DNA of 64,000 nt from Haloplanus sp. CK5-1. GTDB lineage: Archaea; Halobacteriota; Halobacteria; Halobacteriales; Haloferacaceae. This document shows positions 17,792 to 26,016 of this stretch, one piece after another. Location: the NCBI RefSeq assembly GCF_037201915.1, contig NZ_CP147505.1:2852001-2916000 (forward strand), in the 5' to 3' direction. The notes under the pieces were generated by a model that made no database searches, had not been told where the DNA came from, and was given only the letters and a program-made list of their open reading frames with translations. Numbering within the stretch: the first letter of the stretch is position 1; every line of letters begins with the position of its first letter. The translations under genes and the position numbers were made by a program.

Positions 17792-18478
17792 ATGCAACGG
17801 AGAAAACTGATCGCAGCCGTCGGATCGCTGGCCGCCGGGAGCGCGGCGACGGTGGGAACCGGCGCGTTCACCACCGTCCAAGCCGACCGGACCGTCGAGG
17901 TGGAAGTCGCCGGCGACGCCGACGCGTACCTCAGACTGGCCGCAACCGGGTCGCCCAACTCCGACGCGTACGTCAGCACGGACGACGGGCAGGTCTCGTT
18001 CGACTTCTCCAGCGACGGGGGTGGGGAAGGCAGCGGCTTCAATCTCGACTCGGTGACGGTCATCGACAGCCTCCTCCAGGTGGCGAACCAAGGGGCACAG
18101 TCGGTGTACTTCCACGCCGATCTGTCGGGACTCGACCTGTCCGACGACAACACGACACAGTCGGGCGGCGAAGGGCGGGCGTACGTCGCCCTCGAACCCG
18201 TGGCCCTCGACGCCGACGGGACCCGAACCGGGACGGTGACCGACGGCGAGACGCCCGTCACGAACGTCGCCGTCGGGGGCGGCGGCGGCGACATCGAGGG
18301 CACCTTCTCGGGCGTGACGCCCGGCGACCCGGAGACGGTCGAACTGGACAAGGGGGAAGCGATCGAACTCGACATGATCGTCGACACGCGGGAGTTCTCC
18401 CCCCCGTCGTCGGCGTCGTTCCCCCGGACGACCAGCGGAGACGTGACGTTCATCGCGGACCAAACGGAGGAACTCTGA
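17792..18478 (+). CDS. TasA/DUF1102-like secreted fibre-type protein 1
   Basis: A 228-residue exported protein. The N terminus MQRRKLIAAVGSLAAGSAAT is a twin-arginine-like signal ending in GTGAF, followed by the DUF1102 hallmark TTVQADRTVEVEVAGDADAY. The rest is beta-rich, acidic and Gly/Ser-rich, with ITVIDS-type strands such as DSVTVIDSLLQVANQGAQSV. Archaeal DUF1102 proteins are related to TasA-type matrix-fibre subunits (established for bundling pili of other archaea); a fibre role here is inference. The start at 17792 is chosen because the signal begins there; an upstream frame from 17699 adds unlikely residues. It is followed after one base by a second such gene. Confidence 0.78.
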   Translation: MQRRKLIAAVGSLAAGSAATVGTGAFTTVQADRTVEVEVAGDADAYLRLAATGSPNSDAYVSTDDGQVSFDFSSDGGGEGSGFNLDSVTVIDSLLQVANQGAQSVYFHADLSGLDLSDDNTTQSGGEGRAYVALEPVALDADGTRTGTVTDGETPVTNVAVGGGGGDIEGTFSGVTPGDPETVELDKGEAIELDMIVDTREFSPPSSASFPRTTSGDVTFIADQTEEL

Positions 18479-18479
18479 C

Positions 18480-19013
18480 ATGAACCGACGACAACTCCTC
18501 GCACTGATCGGATCGCTGAGCGCCGGCGTTGCGGTCGTCAACGGGACGGGCGCGTTCACGAGCGTCGAGGCCGACCGGGACGTTTCGGTCGAGGTGGCCA
18601 GCGACGCCAACGCCTATCTTTCGCTGTCGGCCACCGGCCCCAACGAACCGTACACGACGGTCGAGGACGGCCAGTTGGGTATCGACCTGACCGCCGACAA
18701 CACGTCGGGCATCTCCGGCGGGCAGGGCGTCAACGCCGAAGCGATCACCGTATTCGAGGACCTCTTCGAGATCCGAAACCAGGGCACACAGGAGGCCGCG
18801 GTGTCGGCGACGCCCCTGACGTTCGTCGACAGCGAGTCCGAGGACACGCTCCTGGTTCTGGTGGTTCCCGAGAGTGACTTCCCGGAGACGACGCTCTCAC
18901 CCGGAAGCGCCGAGACGTACAGCCTGATCGTGGGCGCGTACTCGTCCGACGACACCGACACCGACGGCAGTACCGACGACACGATCACCGTCATGGCCGA
19001 AGCGACGTCATGA
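18480..19013 (+). CDS. TasA/DUF1102-like secreted fibre-type protein 2
   Basis: A 177-residue paralogue of the preceding protein. It starts MNRRQLLALIGSLSAGVAVV, has the same GTGAF cleavage-region motif, then TSVEADRDVSVEVASDANAY. The core contains GQGVNAEAITVFEDLFEIRN, which closely matches a stretch of the 518-residue protein encoded at 20124 (GDGLNADGVTTFDDVFVIHY). The size is close to that of minimal TasA-like subunits, so it is the best candidate for a major fibre subunit if the cluster makes one. Its stop overlaps the next start (ATGA at 19010-19013). Confidence 0.78.
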   Translation: MNRRQLLALIGSLSAGVAVVNGTGAFTSVEADRDVSVEVASDANAYLSLSATGPNEPYTTVEDGQLGIDLTADNTSGISGGQGVNAEAITVFEDLFEIRNQGTQEAAVSATPLTFVDSESEDTLLVLVVPESDFPETTLSPGSAETYSLIVGAYSSDDTDTDGSTDDTITVMAEATS

Positions 19014-20068
19014 GGTGGCAGGAGCGAACGGCGGCGACGCTGGAGCGGACGGGGAGTAGCCTCACGTTCGAGGACTTCGCGACCGAGGCGGGGATCGACC
19101 CCTCGGTCGCACCCGACGAGGTCCGAAACCGGATCAACGACCAACTGAACGGGCTGTACGAGGGAGCGCCGACCGGCGGGGTCCCGGGCGATCCCCTCCG
19201 GCCGTTGCCCATGGCGCTCTCGCTCGACGAGCGGTCGAAGTGGGTCGCCGGCGAGGCCGTCGACGGCGGCGAGACGTTCGCCGGCACGTGGGACGTCGAG
19301 ACCGGGTTCGGGTTCCCGTTCTTCGAGGCCTCCGACGGGGGGTCGTCCGGCCCCAGTCCGGGACTCGAGGAGTCGACCACCCGCGGGCCGCTCTTGGAGC
19401 CCCGGACCTGCTGGGCCACGCGTCGGGGGTCGGGCAAACAGGGCCTGTACTTCGGCGGCCGATCCGGGTTCCGCGCCGTGCCCGAAGCGGAGTATCCGAT
19501 CGACGGCGCCCCGCCGGGCATCTCGTCGTTTTACCCCCTCCGGGAGTACACCGTCTCCGAGATCGACGAGATCGGCTACTTCCTCCGCGAGCCCTCGCCG
19601 TTGAACGGCGTCGACGTCTACCTGAGCATCTACACGGCGCCGGAGGACGACGGCGACGACACGGCGTGGTACGACAGCCGACTCCAGGCCCTGCCGGCGG
19701 AGGCAAACGGGGGGGACCCGTCGTTCACTCCCGGGCGATTCAACGCCTTCGCTACCTCCGCCGAGGAGCCGAACGTGTTGAACTTCTTCGACAGCGGCCG
19801 GGCGGAGACGGGCGATATCCCCAAGCCGAGCCCGGAGGACCAGGTTACCCTCGACGCCCTCGGCGATGGCCCGGTCGATTGGGCGACGACACCCGAGGGG
19901 GAGACCCGCGATTACAGCGACGAGACGGTGCTCGGCCTGTCGATCCAGACGGGGAGCGACTCCTCGTCGAGCCTCGAAGCGTACGTCGACGGGGTCGGCG
20001 TCGTCCTCGAAACGAACGAGACGCTCGTGTTGAACTTGGGCGTCGGCGTCGACGAGATCACGGAGTGA
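19010..20068 (+). CDS. Unknown 352-residue protein within the TasA-like cluster
   Basis: A protein with no signal peptide, lipobox or membrane helix that I can see, starting MRWQERTAATLERTGSSLTF. The N-terminal part is helical (SVAPDEVRNRINDQLNGLYE); the rest is rich in Gly, Pro and aromatic residues, with predicted strands (FGFPFFEASDGG, GLYFGGRSGF) and a C-terminal SLEAYVDGVGVVLETNE. I recognise no family. It is translationally coupled to the TasA-like gene before it, so it is expected to act with the surface proteins, for example as a cytoplasmic or non-classically exported partner; that is inference. Confidence 0.65.
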   Translation: MRWQERTAATLERTGSSLTFEDFATEAGIDPSVAPDEVRNRINDQLNGLYEGAPTGGVPGDPLRPLPMALSLDERSKWVAGEAVDGGETFAGTWDVETGFGFPFFEASDGGSSGPSPGLEESTTRGPLLEPRTCWATRRGSGKQGLYFGGRSGFRAVPEAEYPIDGAPPGISSFYPLREYTVSEIDEIGYFLREPSPLNGVDVYLSIYTAPEDDGDDTAWYDSRLQALPAEANGGDPSFTPGRFNAFATSAEEPNVLNFFDSGRAETGDIPKPSPEDQVTLDALGDGPVDWATTPEGETRDYSDETVLGLSIQTGSDSSSSLEAYVDGVGVVLETNETLVLNLGVGVDEITE

Positions 20069-20123
20069 TACCGATGCACACCGATCAGCGGCCCCCACGC
20101 GACGGACGGGCGGTGATCGAGTC

Positions 20124-21680
20124 GTGAGTCGGGCCGTCCCGCCCCGTGTCGTCGGCGTGGCGCTCTCGCTGGTCGTGGTGTCGCTCGCCGTCGGCACCGG
20201 GGCGTCGATGGTTTCCGGTCCGGCCGACGCCGTCTCCGACGACGTCTCCCTCTCGCCCGCTTCGGGGCCGAACGGCGAGTACGCCCGCCTCGACGACGGC
20301 GAACTCGTCGTGGACCTCACCGGGGCGAACCCGAACCTCGGCACCGGCGACGGCCTCAACGCCGACGGCGTCACGACGTTCGACGACGTGTTCGTGATTC
20401 ACTACGGCGGCGAACGCTTCGCGCGGGTCTGGCTCACCCACGACTCCGGGTCCGTCACCCTCCGGGCAGACGGTCGGCCGATCCAGTCCGAAGCGAACGC
20501 CGTCGTCCTCGACGCGAACGAGTCGGTGGCCGTCGGCCTGACGCTCGATACCGCCGACGCCGACGCCGACACCGACGGCGTGTTGGAGGACATCACCGTT
20601 CACGCGAGCGTGGCCGACCCGGAGGACGTCGACGACACGACGGCGGGCACCGAATCCTCGACGGAGGAGCGGGTGCCGAACTCCGATCCGGACTCGGACG
20701 ACGACCGGTCGATCCGGTCGTTCTCGCCCGACGACCGGACCCGGACGTTCACGGTGACGAACGCCCCGGCCGGGGCACCGGTCACGCTCGACACCGATCG
20801 GCTCGTCGTCGACGGCGCCGAGACGCGGACGCTCACGCTCGATGCGCTGACCGTGACGAGCGACGCCGGGGCGATGTCGGTCGACGTGGAAACGGTCGAT
20901 CCGGAGTCGGTCGACGCCGGCCCCGGCGTCACCCCCCTGGGCGCACTCGACGTCGAGGACAGCGGGACGGTGACGAGCGCGACGTTCCGGTTCAGCGCCT
21001 CGTCGGCGTATCTCGACGAACGGGGGATGGATCCCGGCCGCCTCGTCGTCCGCCGCAACGACGGCACCGGCTGGGAATCGATCGACCCCGACTCCCTCGG
21101 GATGCGCAACGGCCGGGCGGTCTTCGAGGCCGACTCCCCCGGCTTCTCGACGTTCGTCGTCGGCATCGGCACGCCGGCGTTCCGCGTCACCGACGCGAGT
21201 CTGACGCGGACGACGGCCGCCCCCGGCGAGTCGGTTCCGGTGGCGGTGTCGGTGACCAACGAGGGACAGGCCGCCGGCGAGTGGACGGTGCCGCTGACCG
21301 TCGACGGGGACCGCGTGGCGAACCGTACCGTCGCGTTAGCGCCCGGCGAGTCGACGACGGTCCGGTTCGACGTCGCCGCCGACTCGCCCGGGGAGTACGT
21401 TATCGGCGCGGACGGGAGCGACGCGGGGACGCTCGTCGTCGAGGCAGCGCCGTCGACGGCCACCGACGCCCCGCCCGCGACGCCGGAGCCCACGGCGCCC
21501 GCGGTCGATTCGGACGAGTCGACCGACGGGACCGACGACACGGCCGCGCCGGCGGCGGTCGGGACGCCAACGCCGGTCGCCGAACCCGGCGCCCTCCAAG
21601 TGCCGACGACGGTCGGCCTGGTCGGTCTCCTGATCGTACTGATCGCGACGTTGCTGGCGGTCCGTCGCTACGGCGGGTGA
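20124..21680 (+). CDS. Large cell-surface protein: TasA-like + PGF-pre-PGF + CARDB + C-terminal anchor
   Basis: A 518-residue exported protein with a GTG start. Order: signal-like helix (VGVALSLVVVSLAVGTGAS), a domain at about 30-180 resembling the 177-residue TasA-like neighbour (SGPNGEYARLDDGELVVDLT, GDGLNADGVTTFDDVFVIHY), a low-complexity acidic linker, a PGF-pre-PGF-like domain at about 210-350 (LVVRRNDGTGWESIDPDSLG, ADSPGFSTFVVGIG), a CARDB-like Ig domain at about 350-440 (VTNEGQAAGEWTVPLTVDG), a Pro/Thr/Ala-rich stalk and a C-terminal membrane helix ending RRYGG. This is the layout of a cell-anchored adhesin or fibre base, with the precise role inferred. Confidence 0.75.
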   Translation: MSRAVPPRVVGVALSLVVVSLAVGTGASMVSGPADAVSDDVSLSPASGPNGEYARLDDGELVVDLTGANPNLGTGDGLNADGVTTFDDVFVIHYGGERFARVWLTHDSGSVTLRADGRPIQSEANAVVLDANESVAVGLTLDTADADADTDGVLEDITVHASVADPEDVDDTTAGTESSTEERVPNSDPDSDDDRSIRSFSPDDRTRTFTVTNAPAGAPVTLDTDRLVVDGAETRTLTLDALTVTSDAGAMSVDVETVDPESVDAGPGVTPLGALDVEDSGTVTSATFRFSASSAYLDERGMDPGRLVVRRNDGTGWESIDPDSLGMRNGRAVFEADSPGFSTFVVGIGTPAFRVTDASLTRTTAAPGESVPVAVSVTNEGQAAGEWTVPLTVDGDRVANRTVALAPGESTTVRFDVAADSPGEYVIGADGSDAGTLVVEAAPSTATDAPPATPEPTAPAVDSDESTDGTDDTAAPAAVGTPTPVAEPGALQVPTTVGLVGLLIVLIATLLAVRRYGG

Positions 21681-21740
21681 CCGCGGCCGCGGTGCCGGGG
21701 TGGTTTTTTGTCCGTCGGGCGCGTCGTCCCGACGACTCGA

Positions 21741-22916
21741 ATGCCGGTACGGCGCACGCTCGCGGTCGGGGGGGAGCTACTGGTCGTCGTCGCCGTCGTC
21801 TCGCTCCTCGCGGGACAGGTGCTCGGCTACCCGGTGTTGCTCGGCTTCGTCGAAACCGGGAGCATGGAGCCGACGCTCGAGGCGGGCGACGGGTTCGTCG
21901 CGGTTCCGACCGCTCTCGACGACGACATCGAGGAGGGGGACGTGATCGTGTTCCGTGCCGAGCGGATCCAAGGCGGCGGACTCACCACCCACCGCGTCGT
22001 CGGCGAGACGGAGCGTGGCTACATCACCCGGGGTGACGCAAACCCCTTCACCGATCAGGACGGCGACGAACCCCCTGTCAGGGAGCCACGGATCGTCGCC
22101 AAGGCGTGGCAGGTCGGCGGCTCCGTCGTCGTCATCCCCCACCTCGGGACCGCCGTTGTGGGCGTCCAAACCGCCGTCGCGGACACCCAGCGCGTCCTCG
22201 CCGCCCTGACGGGGACGCGGTCCGTCTTCGGGGCACAGGGACTGACGTACCTGTTGCTCGCCCTCTCTACGGCGCTGTACGTCGTCGACCTGTTCGCGAG
22301 CGATGGCGACGGCCGCGACCGGTCGCGGTCACGCGACAGGACCACCGGCGTGTCGACCCGCCTCGTCGTCGCGGCGCTCGCCGGCCTGATCGTCGTCACG
22401 GCGACGGCGGCGATGGTCGTCCCCGCGGGGACACAGGAGTTCGGCGTCGTGAGCGCCGAGTTCGACTCGGACAGCCCGACGGTGATCCGACAGGGTGAGT
22501 CCGACTCCCTCACGTACCGCGTCCCCAACGCGGGCGTGGTCCCCGTCGTGGTCTATCTGACGCCCGAAAGCGAGGGGGTCGCGGTCGACCCGGAGCGACT
22601 CCGGGTCGGCGGGCGGGCGAGTGCGGACGCGACGCTCACGCTGTCGGCGCCGCCCGAGACGGGCTTCTACCGGCGGTATGTGACCGAGTACCGGTATCTC
22701 GCCGTGTTGCCGACGCCGCTGATCGACGCCTGTTACCGGATCCACCCGTGGCTCCCGATAATCGTCATCGACGCCGCGATGGGGGTGCCGTTCTACCTGT
22801 TCGGATTGTGGGTCGTCGGCACCGGCCGCATCCGCTCTCGGTCGCGTTCCCGCTCCCGATCACGGTCGCTGCCGGGCGTCGCAACCGTGCGCCGACTGTT
22901 CGACAGGGACGGGTGA
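21741..22916 (+). CDS. Archaeal signal peptidase I (S26B, SipW-type context) with extra C-terminal domain
   Basis: A 391-residue membrane peptidase. It has an N-terminal helix, the nucleophile Ser41 in ETGSMEPTLEAGD, the catalytic His84 in TTHRVVGE (archaeal enzymes use His where bacterial ones use Lys), and the acidic motif ITRGDANPFTDQDGD. A second membrane helix follows at about 170-190, then a third (about 225-245), an external beta domain (VSAEFDSDSPTVIRQGESD) and another helix before an Arg-Ser repeat tail. It probably cleaves the unusual GTGAF signals of the neighbouring TasA-like proteins, as SipW does for TasA (inference from context). ATG 21741 is preferred to an upstream non-ATG start at 21708. 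Confidence 0.85.
   Translation: MPVRRTLAVGGELLVVVAVVSLLAGQVLGYPVLLGFVETGSMEPTLEAGDGFVAVPTALDDDIEEGDVIVFRAERIQGGGLTTHRVVGETERGYITRGDANPFTDQDGDEPPVREPRIVAKAWQVGGSVVVIPHLGTAVVGVQTAVADTQRVLAALTGTRSVFGAQGLTYLLLALSTALYVVDLFASDGDGRDRSRSRDRTTGVSTRLVVAALAGLIVVTATAAMVVPAGTQEFGVVSAEFDSDSPTVIRQGESDSLTYRVPNAGVVPVVVYLTPESEGVAVDPERLRVGGRASADATLTLSAPPETGFYRRYVTEYRYLAVLPTPLIDACYRIHPWLPIIVIDAAMGVPFYLFGLWVVGTGRIRSRSRSRSRSRSLPGVATVRRLFDRDG
22827..22870 (+). repeat. Arg-Ser codon repeat at the end of the signal peptidase gene
   Basis: A run of CGNTCN codons encoding RIRSRSRSRSRSRS in the cytoplasmic tail of the signal peptidase. The related units TCTCGGTCGCGTTC and TCCCGATCACGGTC show it grew by repetition and then diverged. 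A basic tail next to the last helix would fit the positive-inside rule. Confidence 0.7.
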
Positions 22917-22962
22917 TCACGCCCTCAACATTCTTGTAGGGGTCCCGGAAACAGGGAGGTAC

Positions 22963-24111
22963 ATGTCACGGTCGTGGGGGGTGCGCGGTCGACTACTGCT
23001 GGAGGAGTGGTTCGCCGTCGTGGTGGTCGTCGCGGTGGTGGTCGTAGCCGTCGGCGGGGTCGCTACCTACACCGCGTACGTATCGCCGGGGACGACGACA
23101 GAACAACGGCAGGTGTCGTCGTGGGCGGCAAACGGCACGTACGAACTGTCGGCGACGGTGAGCGAACCGAACCCCCTGTACCCGGTCGGGACCGAACTCG
23201 CCGACCGGCCGGCGTACTTCCTGTCGATCAGCCCGTCCGCGGAAGGGCGGTTCGCCTTCGGCTACGAGGCCAGCGACGGCGGATCGGTCGACGTGACGAT
23301 CCAACAGGTCCTCGTCCTCAGGGCCGTCGAGAGCGAGTCGGCCGGCGGCCCGGTCGAGTACTGGCGGGTCACGGAGCCACTCGGCGCGGAGAGTGAAACC
23401 GGGGTCGCACCCGGCGAAACGGTCGACATCGCGTTCGAGCGAAACGTCAGCGCGACCTACGAGCGAATGGCCGCGATTTCGGAGCGCCTCGGCGGGACGC
23501 CCGGCACGACGGAGATGCTCGTCGTCTCGTCCGTGGCGTTCGAGGGCCGCGTCAACGGCAACGACGTCGACCGGACGGCCACCTACCGACTTCCGATCGA
23601 AGTCGACGGGACGACGTATCGACCCGGCGCAGTCGACGGCGACTCCCTCTCCGACTCGACGACCGAGACGATCACCCGCCAGCGAACCTACGGTCCCCTC
23701 TACCGCGTCGGCGGCCCGGTCGCACTGTTGGTCGGACTGCTCGGCACGGCCGGACTCGCCTACGGCCGGTACGACGACCGCTTGGCCGTCTCCGAGGCCG
23801 AACGCACGACCCTCGAGTTCGAGTCGACCCGCGAGGAGTTCGACGACTGGATCACGGTCGCCCGCCTACCGGACGCCGTCCTCGACCGCCCCCGGGTCGA
23901 GGTCGACTCGCTCGACGGCTTGGTCGACACCGCCATCGACGTCGACGCCCGCGTGTTCGAAGCGCCGGACGGCGACGCCTTCTACGTCGCCGACGACGGA
24001 CTCCTGTACGTCTACGAACCGCCGACCGCGGGGCTGAACGGAACAGTTGGTGATACCGAGGGTGCCGGCGACGACGCGGCGGACACGGACGACGGACCCG
24101 CCGACGCCTGA
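22963..24111 (+). CDS. DUF5305 family membrane protein
   Basis: A 382-residue haloarchaeal protein with an N-terminal helix (WFAVVVVVAVVVVAVGGVA), an extracellular domain (about 40-235) rich in strands with DRPAYFLSISPSAEGRF and EYWRVTEPLGAE, a second helix at about 245-265 and a cytoplasmic domain (EEFDDWITVARLPDAVLDRP in part). DUF5305 proteins are regularly encoded next to archaeal signal peptidase and DUF1102 genes, so it is likely an assembly or secretion partner. It closes the surface cluster, 45 bases before the HerA-type ATPase gene. Confidence 0.8.
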   Translation: MSRSWGVRGRLLLEEWFAVVVVVAVVVVAVGGVATYTAYVSPGTTTEQRQVSSWAANGTYELSATVSEPNPLYPVGTELADRPAYFLSISPSAEGRFAFGYEASDGGSVDVTIQQVLVLRAVESESAGGPVEYWRVTEPLGAESETGVAPGETVDIAFERNVSATYERMAAISERLGGTPGTTEMLVVSSVAFEGRVNGNDVDRTATYRLPIEVDGTTYRPGAVDGDSLSDSTTETITRQRTYGPLYRVGGPVALLVGLLGTAGLAYGRYDDRLAVSEAERTTLEFESTREEFDDWITVARLPDAVLDRPRVEVDSLDGLVDTAIDVDARVFEAPDGDAFYVADDGLLYVYEPPTAGLNGTVGDTEGAGDDAADTDDGPADA

Positions 24112-24156
24112 CGGTCGGGCGAAAGGGGTTTGACCCTCAGTTCCGTGGTAGTGGAC

Positions 24157-25965
24157 ATGTCCGACCTCGGCGATTTCACGGAGGTGTCGGCCGACGACTC
24201 GGCGGCCGACGACGCTGACGGGTCGGCGGCCGACGGCGGCGATCCCGACCGCTCGACCGCCGACGACTTCGACGCCTACGACGTCTCGCCCGCGGGGAGC
24301 GACCGTGGCCTCGGTTCCATCTCCGTCTCTCAGGGCCTCCGCGTCGCCGAGGACGGCGACGACACGGCGCTCAAGGCCTTCGTCACCAGCGACAACCGGG
24401 AGTCGGTCCGCCTCGGGAAGTACGTGATCGTCCCCTACCCCGACGACGAGACGCTGTTCTGCCGGATCACCGCCCTCGAGTACGCCCAGGAGTTCGAGGC
24501 CGACGACGCGACCGAGATTCACGCCCGGCGGGCGATGCGCCGGGACGACTTCGCGGAACGGGACTACAAGTTCGTCGCGACGCTCGACCCGGTGGCCGTC
24601 CTCTTTTCGGAGGGCGAGGACCTGAAGCGGCGGATGACCGACCGCGTCCCGAAACCGGGATCGATCGTCAGCGAGGCGACGGACGCGAGTCAGATCAAGA
24701 CGGGACTCGCGATTCCGTCCGAGGGGGTCTTTCTCGGCCACCTCTCGGTCGGCGGCGAGACGGTGCGGACGGCGGCGACGCCGCCGACCATCGACTACCG
24801 ACTGAAGGACGATTACGCCGACGGCGACCCACTCGTCTTCCGGCACACCCTCGTCGCGGGCGGGACGGGGTCGGGAAAGACTCACGCCTCGAAGAACGTC
24901 CTCCGGCAGTACTTGGACTCGTCGTACGCGATGGACGACGGTCGGGAGGTGGCGACGGCCGTCGTCCAGTTCGACCCGCAGGACGAGTACGCCCAGATGC
25001 ACGACGACAACCCCGAGATGGACGACGCGACCCGCCGCCGCCTCGACCGACAGGGGATCGCTCACGGCGGCCACGACGACACCGTCGCCCTCGTTCCCGA
25101 CGTCGACGGCGCGTCCTACGGCGGCGGCGGGCACCGCGCCGAACAGGTGCCGTTCACGATTCCCTTCCGGATGGTGAAGCGCCGACCGTGGCTCGTCGCG
25201 GGCGCACGACTCAACGACAACCAGTACCAGGCGCTCGACTACCTCCTCTCCCGCTTCTTCGACGACTACGGCCCCGAGGCCACCTACGATCAGTTCACGA
25301 CCTACCTCGACGACCCGGCGCTCCGCGAGGAACTCGACGAGTCGGGGCGGGTCCACGAGGCGACGTTCGACGCCGTGCGCCGGCGGGCCCTCGGGAGCGC
25401 CTTCGCCCGGGTGTTCGACCGCGACGCCCGGCCGGTGACCGACCTGATCCACGAACTCGTCCGCCCCGGTGGGCTGACGGTCGTTCCCACGTACCACGTC
25501 AACGATACTCGCGCGACCGAACTCGTGGTGCTCGCCGTCGCAAGCCTCCTCGTCGACGAGAAACTCTCGAACGACCCCGACCACGACCGGATCAAGGAGA
25601 CGCCGCTCGTGGTGGGGATGGACGAGGCACACAACTTCCTGACCGACGCCGAGAGCGTCCAGGCCCGGAAGGTGATCGGGAAGTTCACCGAGGCGGCCAA
25701 ACAGGGCCGCAAGGAGCGACTCGGCCTCTTCCTCATCACGCAGGACCCACAGGACATCGCCGACTCGGTGTTCAAGCAGGTGAACACGAAACTGGTGCTC
25801 AATCTGGGCGACGAGGACGCCATCAGCAGCGTCAACATCCCGCCGACCCTGGAGGACAAGGTGCCGTACATGGAGAAAGGGCAGATGGTGGTGTACTCGC
25901 CCGACAACTCCGAACCCGTCGAGTTGACGGGGCTGTCGACCTGCGTGACCCGACACGGGGAGTGA
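24157..25965 (+). CDS. herA: HerA-like hexameric ATPase/DNA translocase
   Basis: A 602-residue ATPase of the HerA/FtsK type. A long acidic N terminus is followed by a HAS-barrel-like region (LGKYVIVPYPDDETLFCRIT), Walker A GGTGSGKT at about residues 234-241, QFDPQDEYAQ, Walker B LVVGMDEAHN at about 482-491 and the sensor-like LITQDPQDIADSV. HerA with NurA drives DNA end resection in archaea. A NurA gene lies 8 kb upstream on the same strand; the genes are often adjacent in archaea. ATG 24157 is preferred over a start at 24130, as the extra nine residues overlap the promoter. Confidence 0.85.
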   Translation: MSDLGDFTEVSADDSAADDADGSAADGGDPDRSTADDFDAYDVSPAGSDRGLGSISVSQGLRVAEDGDDTALKAFVTSDNRESVRLGKYVIVPYPDDETLFCRITALEYAQEFEADDATEIHARRAMRRDDFAERDYKFVATLDPVAVLFSEGEDLKRRMTDRVPKPGSIVSEATDASQIKTGLAIPSEGVFLGHLSVGGETVRTAATPPTIDYRLKDDYADGDPLVFRHTLVAGGTGSGKTHASKNVLRQYLDSSYAMDDGREVATAVVQFDPQDEYAQMHDDNPEMDDATRRRLDRQGIAHGGHDDTVALVPDVDGASYGGGGHRAEQVPFTIPFRMVKRRPWLVAGARLNDNQYQALDYLLSRFFDDYGPEATYDQFTTYLDDPALREELDESGRVHEATFDAVRRRALGSAFARVFDRDARPVTDLIHELVRPGGLTVVPTYHVNDTRATELVVLAVASLLVDEKLSNDPDHDRIKETPLVVGMDEAHNFLTDAESVQARKVIGKFTEAAKQGRKERLGLFLITQDPQDIADSVFKQVNTKLVLNLGDEDAISSVNIPPTLEDKVPYMEKGQMVVYSPDNSEPVELTGLSTCVTRHGE

Positions 25966-26016
25966 GGCCGGCGGTCGAACCGCTACGGTTTTGCCCGTAC
26001 CGGCGTAGCCGAACGT

